A stretch of DNA of 64,000 nt, taken from positions 71,796,001-71,860,000 of the forward strand of contig NC_088679.1 in assembly GCF_950023065.1 (NCBI RefSeq). The letters run 5' to 3'. Shown in pieces: positions 58,048 to 64,000 of this stretch. Both the position numbers and the translations under genes were made by a program. A model generated the notes under the pieces. The model worked only from the letters and a program-made list of their open reading frames with translations, had not been told where the DNA came from and made no database searches. The number at the start of each line of letters is the position of its first letter. The stretch's first letter is position 1. Origin of the DNA: Planococcus citri (taxonomy: Eukaryota; Arthropoda; Insecta; Hemiptera; Pseudococcidae).

Positions 58048-60250
58048 TTGCAACACACTCTCACAAGAGATTAAGAATTTGATCAGGGATAGAGAAAAAT
58101 TCAAACGTATCAAAAATAAGACAACCCAAGAGAAGATAGAGCAAAACCTGCTATGCAAACTAGTCAAAAAAGGTCTGGAATATAACTAGGTATCACAAAA
58201 AAAAAACAGCATAATTGGCAATATACCTGAATCAACAAAAAGCATAAAAACAATAAAAAAGAGTCTGTCTCTAGGTAAAACATGGACTACTCATCTGACA
58301 GATAAAAATGGTATCAAACAATTCAACAGAATCTCAATAAACCAAATAGCTACAGAATTTTATGAAAAATCGTATTCAAATGAGTGCAATGGTGTTGAGG
58401 TGATCAACTTGTTATCTGGTGAGAAGGAGCCCGAATTTATCTTTGAGGAAATAGAAATAATTATAAAAAACCTGAAAAATAACAAAGCAACTGGTTATGA
58501 TCAAATAGCAAATGGCGTCTCATTGAAAAGATAAGGGCTTACTTCAACAAAATTATGGAACAGCTGGTTGTACCAGACGATTTTAAACTGTCCGATATTA
58601 TTCTTTTATACTTACAAAAAAGGTGATAAGCACAACATCACCAATTACAGACCAATTTCTTTGAGTATTAGCTATGTCAAAAATCTTTTCAAAGGCAATA
58701 GAATCTAGGGTAAGAAATATACTAAACCAGGTGCAAACTCGGGAGCAGACAGGTTTTACAAGAAATTTCTCAACAGTTGATCTTCTCCACACCATCAATC
58801 AGCTTATCCAAAAATGCAATGAACACCAGGTTGAGATCCACTTTGCCTTCATAGACTTTGCAAAGGCATTTGATTCTCTTCGTCACAATTTTATATGTTA
58901 AAGGCTCTAGTTAATCATTAATCAGGGTGTACCAATAATGTTAGTGAAACTGATCCAGAATATTTACAAAAATCTAAAATCAAGGATAATTACAGATAGA
59001 ATGGGTGACTACTTCAGTGTGGAAAGAGGAGTTAAGCAAGGGGACCCTCTCTCATCTGTTTTGTTCAATGCGGCAATACGGGAAATTTTCAAAAATATGT
59101 TGTGGGATAATAGGGGACTTCTGATCAATGGAGAGCGACTAAGTCATCTTCTTTCTGCAGATGACGTAGTTTTATAGTCCATTCCAAATAAGAAGTGCAA
59201 GCTGCAACCACGCAGTGCAGCAAGAGGCGCGGTGTTCCAGGGAACTGACGGGGAGGTAAACCACTTTACACAGCAATGAAAAGCAACCCGGTGATCAATT
59301 TCGTTGGTTTAGCATAGTGCTGAACCTTGCTTGTTCGTGGGGACCCTATGTTTTGCTCCTTAAAAAAGTTTGCACTTCTTATTTTTGAACAGACTATAGT
59401 AGCCAACAGTATTGAGTAACTAGAGAAGATGATGTGGGAACTGAATGAGTCAGCAAAAACAGCGAGGCTTCAAATAAACTTTTATAAGACAAAAATTCTA
59501 ACAAAAAATATTGTTGAAAAAATAAAAATAGAGAATATAGAAATCGAAAAGGTATCTGAAACGATTTACCTTGGGCAACTAATAGCTTTTGATGACTGTA
59601 CAGAAAAAGAAGTAAATAGGCGTATCACACTAGTGTGGAAAAAATATTGGACTTTAAAAAATATTTTAACACGTAATCATTGACATGGCAGCTGACAGCT
59701 GCCAGCCGGACCTTTTTTGAAAAAATTCCCCCGTAGTTGTAGACATGGGACTTAAGTTTAAGTCAACGTTTAAGTGTTAAAGGACCTTTTCAAAACTACC
59801 ACAAAAGTCAAGTCTTCAATGCATGTGTCCTGCCTGCTTTGACATATGGTTCTCAAACTTGGACATTGACTGAGAAAATTATGAAGAAAATCGAAACTAC
59901 TCAGAACCCTATAGAAAGATCAATGCTGCATATCGAAAAATCAGATAGAATAAGGATTAAAAGTTGAAACAATAAAATTAAAATTAAAAAATAATATTAT
60001 CTGTAAGCACTGGGTTAGAAGAAACAAGTGGAAGTGGACAGGACATGTGAGTAGGTTGACAGACAATTGATGGACATATCAGATCACCTTCTGGTTTTTA
60101 GGGCACAAACATAGAAAGCAGGGTAGGCAGAGGGCGAGGTGGACTGATGACCTTGATGAATTTTTATAGCACAAGATGTATCACAGGGTAGCTCAAGACA
60201 GGAATGAATGGGGTAGGTTACAAGAATCCTTTGCCCAGTTGTGACCCTAG
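58048..60250 (+). pseudogene. RTE-like LINE remnant (reverse transcriptase)
   Basis: Broken frames read in order. First is a linker before the reverse transcriptase (about 58060-58189). Then come reverse transcriptase blocks (IDFAKAFDSL near 58855; QGDPLSSVLF near 59045; a catalytic box changed to SADDVVL near 59158), then a thumb-like part (59429-59683). Last is a C-terminal ALTYGSQTWTLTEK segment and an RKQGRQRARWTDD/AQDRNEW tail (to about 60240). The latter motifs are typical of RTE-clade LINEs. Stops and frameshifts are many, and the endonuclease part is missing, so it is 5'-truncated and dead. A GGTAAA-GGTAAA tail lies near 60262. Confidence 0.85.
59177..59394. mobile_element. Small MITE inserted in the LINE, next to its catalytic box
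   Basis: Terminal inverted repeats start GTCCATTCCAAATAAGAAGTG on the left, with a slightly diverged complement on the right. TATA stands directly outside both ends (59173-59176 and 59395-59398), so the target duplication is TA or TATA. It interrupts the reverse transcriptase just after the catalytic Asp-Asp. 218 bp, non-coding. Confidence 0.75.
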
Positions 60251-60396
60251 CATGAGTTTGGTAGGTAAAGGTAAAGTAGCAGATTTTATGTATTTTTTTT
60301 CTATTAATTAATTGTAAATAATGTTACTACAAAACATGTTAATAACAAAGGATTATGTGTATTCAAATTTTTTTACATTTGTAGGGAAGTAGGTAG

Positions 60397-61292
60397 ATAC
60401 TTATAGTTTTAAACATGATAAAAAATTGTTAAACTGTAACAGGTACGATATCAGCGACGAAAAGCTTCCAAGAATTGAAAATGAAAATATTTTACTGACA
60501 TGGCAATAAACTCTTGAAAATCATTGTAGGTACCTATTACATGAGTATAGTATTAATCATGATAAAAAATTGTTAAAAGGTGACAGGTACAATTGCATAT
60601 GCGTAAAAAACGAAATTAAATGTAGCTCCATGACAGTAATATATATATATTTTTAAATTTTTGGGAAACTACGCAGTTTTCGTCGGACTAATATTTTAAA
60701 ATGTTTTTATCATGCTTAAAACTCGTAATAAAATAATTTTAAAAAGTCATTTCATGAGACAACTAATCACACCTCACTATTTCGTAGAATATTAGTAACT
60801 GAACCAGCAAGCAAGGTTGAACAAAAACGTATTTTTTAAAAAAGCTCAAAACTTGTTTTTTTCTCGTTCAAAACTATGTATATCACAAATTTATTTGTTT
60901 TGGATTCACCACAGTCATCAACTATCAAAGTTGCCCGAAATGGAGCGTGACTTTCATAACGATGTTTTTTGGGTTTATATCGGTGGGGGGGGGGGGAGGG
61001 TGAAGTTGTGTGAAAAATGAAAAAACCATACCCATTGTAGGGGTCTAACAGCTCTATTAGATGCAATTTTCACCTCCCCTCCACAAATCCCCTAAAATTT
61101 TTTACAACGAAAAAAAAATATCAAAGCCACCATGTGTTTTCTTCCTAGATAGAGAAATCATTAGCTTCAGCTTCTCTAAAATTGACCCAAAGTCCTGATA
61201 TTTGGCAAGCTCGGTTTATTTTTAGTGTAGGTCTATCGAACGTCCTTGTCTCCCTTTCAACCCCTCCACACAACTTTATGAAAAAAAAATCT
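60397..61292. repeat. 0.9-kb direct repeat, right copy
   Basis: Partner of 57136-58047. Between the LINE tail and this copy lie about 130 bp (60265-60396) of unassigned A/T-rich DNA. The two copies look roughly 90-95 % identical by eye. Confidence 0.9.
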
Positions 61293-62009
61293 TTAAACGA
61301 TATTTGTACATTATTAATTAGGTATCAGAGAGGAGACTAGAAGTTCTGTTTTTTGATAGATATGTTACATAGGATAACAATAATACCTGTCGAATAAATG
61401 CTCGATTTATTCTACATACAAAATCACAAAAAATTACTTATTCGCTTCAACAAAATATTATTCTTATTCACATCTATTCCTCCTATAAAGAAAATCACAT
61501 CAACGATCTTTTTAAATTATAGTAGGTGTTTTTTGTATTAAGGTACTGTAACCTGGGTATGTCAGACTCCCATTTTGTTCCTCACAAAAAAAAAAATTGT
61601 TGTTTTTCGATTCAAGGTTTTTATGACGGAATTTCTGGCATAGAATGAAAGTAATCATTGAATTAGAGCACATGCTGTGAATTTCACACAATTTCAAACT
61701 ATTTTTAACCCAAAAATGAAGTGCTGAAAAATGACTGAAATTCAAAACAATTAAATGTATTTCAATTGATACATGTAGCATACCATTGGAAAGCTCGTTC
61801 AATTCTCTTTCAAAAATGTTAATATGAAAAAGTTGTAAAAGTGCACGGTTTTGAAGATATACGCGGTTAAAGTTTGCCGAATTCCCATATACTGCAATGC
61901 TAAGTTCGTCAAACCAGGAACAAAATTGCCGTCTGACATACCTGGGTTATAGTTCCCTATTTTGTATTGATACAGGTAATCATGTTATACATATGATCCA
62001 CTGTATGTG
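61293..62009. other. 3' flank of gene F
   Basis: Two short related words with GTCAGAC / GTCTGACATACCTGGGTTA lie near 61560 and 61930 in inverted orientation, bracketing about 0.4 kb. This may be another small inverted-repeat element. No gene. Confidence 0.4.
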
Positions 62010-63696
62010 TCATGTCGAGACAATCATAGTATTTTTTTCCTCTGGAACATTTGCGGAGTTTACTTGGTCGATTTTTTTGTCAAGATAGTAAGCAAAGCTA
62101 GAACAACAATAAAGATGATATTAAAGTTCAAAATCAGCGTATGGGCTTCATCTGTAGAGATGAAAAAACGGAAATCTGAACTTACCAAAAGCACAACAAG
62201 ATGATTACATTCAATACAACACTTAGAAGACAAAATGCAGAAGGAAAAACATTTATCGTGTTATAAAAAATCACATTGTATGCAGGATAAGATGCAGAAT
62301 ATAGTATACAAAGTATTCCAGCGACAGCATTCATTCGACCTGAACATTCAAAGATACATATGTTGCATTTTAAAGAAGTGATTTTTCGGAATTTTTGATG
62401 ATAGATATTTATTGATTGTATCACAAAAAAATTCAATTATAATATTTTTATTCATTTTTTTCCTGAAAATTGAATATTATTTTTAAAAAATAAAACGGAG
62501 TTGAAATGAAATTTTTTGCAGTGATGTGTTTGAATAATTTTTTAAATTTCAATTCTAAACGAAACAAAAAGGTCCCAGTATATTTATGTACTTACCTAAT
62601 TCATTGGTATGATAATATTTGCTCATGAACGATGTACAAATTGTCGAAACTGTACCATGGAAAATATCCAAAAATGGAACTACAAATGAAAATAAAAAAT
62701 TTAGTAATAAGTACAAGCTATAAGTGTGTGGTGTATCTCAGGGCGCACCATAAAAAAAATGTTGGAGGACACCTGCATTTTTAGTTGGAATGTCACACAG
62801 AAAAAACTGTGACACCCGAGGTACCACTGGAGAGAAGATATGGGTTCTCAAAGAAGAAGGACTTTCGAAAAAATTAGGGTTTTTTCGCTCTAGCTTTTAC
62901 CCAACCTGATTTGGGAAAAATAGCCCAGTTTAAAAAGATGATACATTTTTGAGATTCTGCATCAACCTAGACCATTGCCATCAGAATCCAATACCATTTT
63001 CAGGGTTGAAAATCGATTTATTTTTGGTGGTTTGCGTTTTAAAAATGTTTTTTTCTAAAATATTTTGCATTAATTAAGCCAAAACATCGAAATACATAAT
63101 TATCATTCCTAAAACTGAAAATATGTAAATTGAAACAAAACGGCGACAATTTGTTGTTCAAGGGCTTGAACGAAAAAACACAATTTTTTCGAAAATTCCC
63201 CTCTTTGAAAATGCATATCACCCCTTCAGGGGCACCTCCGAAGCTAAACTTTTTTTTGAGTAAATTTCAACTCGAAATGAAGGTTTTCAATTTATTTTGC
63301 TCTGTATATCCTTTTTTTTTTTTTTTGCGATCTACAAACGAATGCATTACAAGTAAGTAATACTTAATATCTTACTGAGGTAAATTTGCCGAATGTGAGT
63401 AGCCAACAGCAATACAACAATAGCTATCGTGTCAAAAAATCCAGCCACTATACCGATCAATCCATCGTGTATTTTGAGATATTTACTCAACACAACCGAG
63501 CAAATCAATATACCTAAAAGAATACAAAACTTGAAAAATTATGGTAAGCTGCGTTTGAAGTAAAGACATTTATCATTGAGTGGGTATTACCTACCTAGTA
63601 TTCCTATTGAAAATCTATAAAACAAAAAGTAACTGTACTGTCGTTCGTCCAAGTGAAATCTGTGATTGAGATATTGATACAGTACTGATAGTTCTC
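62010..63696 (-). CDS. SLC46-like MFS transporter F (exons 2-6; exon 1 beyond the right edge)
   Basis: Exons are 63696-63595, 63513-63376, 62679-62596, 62339-62186 and 62097-62010 (TGA). Sizes of the first four (102, 138, 84, 154) and all phases equal those of B to E. Exon 2 starts GELSVLYQYL, exon 5 starts with the Gly-Arg-x-Asn-Ala block, and the last exon begins with FAYYLDKKID in place of the usual GSYYFSKKFD. F is the most diverged member. Introns 2-5 are short and frame is intact. Exon 1 should lie past position 64000, since no start exon is seen in 63697-64000. Confidence 0.85.
62740..63300. repeat. Dispersed repeat in intron 3 of gene F
   Basis: Copy of the family also seen at 47520-47900 and near 28640-28990 (CCCCTTCAGGGGCACCTCC and GAAATGAAGGTTTTC words). 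It adds most of the length of this intron. Confidence 0.5.
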
Positions 63697-64000
63697 CTGA
63701 AATAATTCATTTTAAAATGAATACATAAATACCTAGGTACTTAAGTATTTAAAATAGCGTAGGTAGTTCTAGTATTTTATATTCGAGATTTTTTTTTTTC
63801 ATTTCACTAGTTTGTAAAAATAAAAACAAAAACATAAAATTCATTCAACCCATTTTTGTGTCAGAATTTTTCTAAATAGGCAACCTGCTTCCATTTTCAA
63901 GAAAAAATTTCTCCCAGAACTCCAAGCTATTTCAACATCCTAATGTGGAGCACCTCAAAGTGGAAATTAAAATTTAAAAAAATCCCTCAGTCCCCAAAAA
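63697..64000. other. Intron 1 of gene F (partial)
   Basis: AT-rich. From about 63850 it resembles the decayed repeat in intron 4 of gene E (TGTGTCAGAATTTTTCTAAAT). No exon 1 is seen. Confidence 0.5.

Noticed and set aside
57136..61292. LTR retrotransposon reading of the 0.9-kb repeats
   Set aside because: Repeats lack TG/CA ends and primer-binding or purine tracts, and the core encodes a LINE-type reverse transcriptase without protease or integrase.

Overview
This is an AT-rich eukaryotic window from an animal nuclear genome, almost certainly an insect. The signs are small GT-AG introns, insect-type SLC46 and white/scarlet-like ABCG transporters, and copia, CsRn1-type Ty3/gypsy, mariner, hAT and RTE-type elements. 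The non-coding DNA is full of a short palindromic motif (TAGGTACCTA and variants). The overall look recalls a sternorrhynchan hemipteran such as an aphid or mealybug, but that placement is an inference.

The backbone is a minus-strand tandem array of six SLC46-like (proton-coupled folate transporter-like, MFS) genes, named A to F here from left to right. Four are complete: B (4531-23728), C (26835-31175), D (34157-36898) and E (38313-42157). A keeps only exon 1 and the first 17 bases of exon 2 at the left edge. F lacks exon 1 at the right edge. All share one six-exon layout: a long exon 1 of about 814 bp carrying the N-terminal half, then exons of 102, 138, 84 and 154 bp, then a short variable last exon. 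Splice phases are identical throughout. I assembled these models by hand, and each complete one gives an uninterrupted 450-461 residue protein.

Between E and F are two unrelated genes. The first is a complete 14-exon plus-strand ABCG half-transporter of the white/scarlet type (46719-54863, 648 residues). The second, facing it tail to tail, is a small minus-strand gene (57001-54965) for a secreted eight-cysteine peptide.

The rest is mostly repeats. Intron 4 of gene B is swollen to 17 kb. It holds a MITE-like element, a LINE RNase H relic, a five-copy 360-bp tandem array, a 1.1-kb non-autonomous hAT element (8-bp target duplication), and a young copia element (10607-21373; LTRs of 356 bp). That copia element is itself interrupted in its integrase by a younger intact Ty3/gypsy element (13203-18083; identical 180-bp LTRs). 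The copia element had landed inside a tRNA-derived SINE, so three elements are nested within one intron. Other repeats are a mariner-derived foldback in intron 1 of gene C, a 1.6-kb foldback in intron 12 of the ABCG gene next to a macro-domain pseudogene, and a decayed RTE-like LINE flanked by two roughly 0.9-kb direct repeats.

Nothing here looks like a bacterial operon, CRISPR array or virus. The most promising less-described items are the local SLC46 expansion, the cysteine-rich peptide gene, the long inverted repeats inside transcribed introns, and the triple nesting.
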